A DNA stretch of 64,000 bases from Lederbergia galactosidilytica (GTDB taxonomy: Bacteria > Bacillota > Bacilli > Bacillales > Bacillaceae_C). Location of the stretch: assembly GCF_017873565.1 (NCBI RefSeq), contig NZ_JAGGKH010000003.1, positions 248,001 to 312,000 on the forward strand, in the 5' to 3' direction. This document shows, piece by piece, positions 63,673-64,000 of the stretch (positions are counted from its first letter, which is position 1; each line of letters starts with the position of its first letter). The notes beneath the pieces are model-generated. The model did no database searches. It was given only the letters and a program-made list of their open reading frames with translations, and was not told the origin of the DNA. The position numbers were made by a program, and so were the translations under genes.

Positions 63673-63776
63673 TGTATAGCACGAAGAATTCAAAATAGTG
63701 TATACCTTAAATAATTTGAAACTATATTATATGAGGAAACGTATATCTAATGTAAATGACTAAGGAGGTTGGACGG

Positions 63777-64000
63777 ATGAGTGGGGAACAACCAGCAAAG
63801 CGAATTTCTGCACGTGGGTTAAAAGTATGGCGGATCACAGGAGCTATTTATTCTATTATTATATTAATTGTTGTTCTAGGAGCAGGAGTCGCCTTTTACT
63901 TTTTAGAATGGCCGCTTTGGATTGTTTATATTGCGGCTGGGATTGTTGTAGTATTAACAATATTAAATATTTTTACGATCCCAACAATTAGATGGCGACG
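63777..64000 (+). CDS. YdbS-like PH-domain membrane protein (3' end outside window)
   Basis: First 74 codons only. MSGEQPAKRISARGLKVWRITGAIYS precedes two membrane helices (about 24-45 and 50-68), followed by IPTIRWRR. In the bPH2-domain protein YdbS the same two-helix start precedes the PH-like domain, and in B. subtilis ydbS follows cshA. RBS AAGGAGGT at 63762-63769, ATG 63777. Cut off by the window edge. Confidence 0.78.
   Translation, partial: MSGEQPAKRISARGLKVWRITGAIYSIIILIVVLGAGVAFYFLEWPLWIVYIAAGIVVVLTILNIFTIPTIRWR

Overview
The window is AT-rich low-GC Firmicutes DNA, most likely from a Bacillaceae species. The evidence is AGGAGG-type ribosome binding sites, frequent TTG/GTG starts, a TPP riboswitch, T-box leaders, Fur boxes, and a right-hand gene order ddl-murF-cshA-ydbS that is the same as in Bacillus subtilis. 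No tRNA, rRNA, CRISPR array or intact prophage was found.

Layout. Bases 1-8130 hold the 3' part of a giant sortase-anchored adhesin (about 16 Cna_B-like domains, LPNTA anchor). A hybrid two-module histidine kinase (minus strand), pyrimidine-nucleoside phosphorylase and a Fur-boxed nitroreductase follow. From 13.9 to 19.9 kb the DNA is decayed: an MMPL transporter remnant, a striking 19/21-bp alternating tandem repeat (14.38-15.14 kb) and two broken ABC-2 permeases, mixed with intact genes (histidine phosphatase, PadR/HAAS pair, stand-alone glycosyltransferase 51). From 20 to 31.9 kb come a DUF1538 membrane protein coupled to a double PII-like protein, small proteins, a Fur-boxed siderophore-type esterase, a Crp/Fnr regulator divergent from a DUF2249 gene with a perfect Crp-type palindrome between them, glycerate kinase plus larC (read through a probable programmed -1 frameshift), a TIGR01777 epimerase and a Nudix-NTPase fusion.

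From 32 to 45.6 kb there is a zinc alcohol dehydrogenase, a TPP-riboswitch-controlled thiamin-precursor ABC transporter (thiY, MTH1187 protein, thiX, thiZ), TatD, YitT and the trpDCFBA operon. The trp operon has two T-box leaders in tandem but no trpE. From 45.8 to 57 kb come an ECF sigma/DUF4179 pair, a phosphodiesterase, an SDR, a lipoprotein and several intergenic repeats with GGCTGGGAC ends. The same stretch has an IS4-type transposase remnant next to frameshifted genes, and a CNNM/CBS protein. Bases 57.16-57.41 kb carry a promoter and a densely structured RNA-like sequence resembling the right end/omega-RNA of IS200/IS605 elements, but without a transposase or TnpB gene. The window ends with ddl, murF, cshA and the start of a ydbS-like gene.

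Themes. Iron control (two Fur boxes), RNA-based control (TPP, two T-boxes, larC frameshift, the 57.2-kb RNA candidate) and extensive gene decay with repeat insertion stand out. Functional calls come from recognising motifs by eye; no database search was possible.
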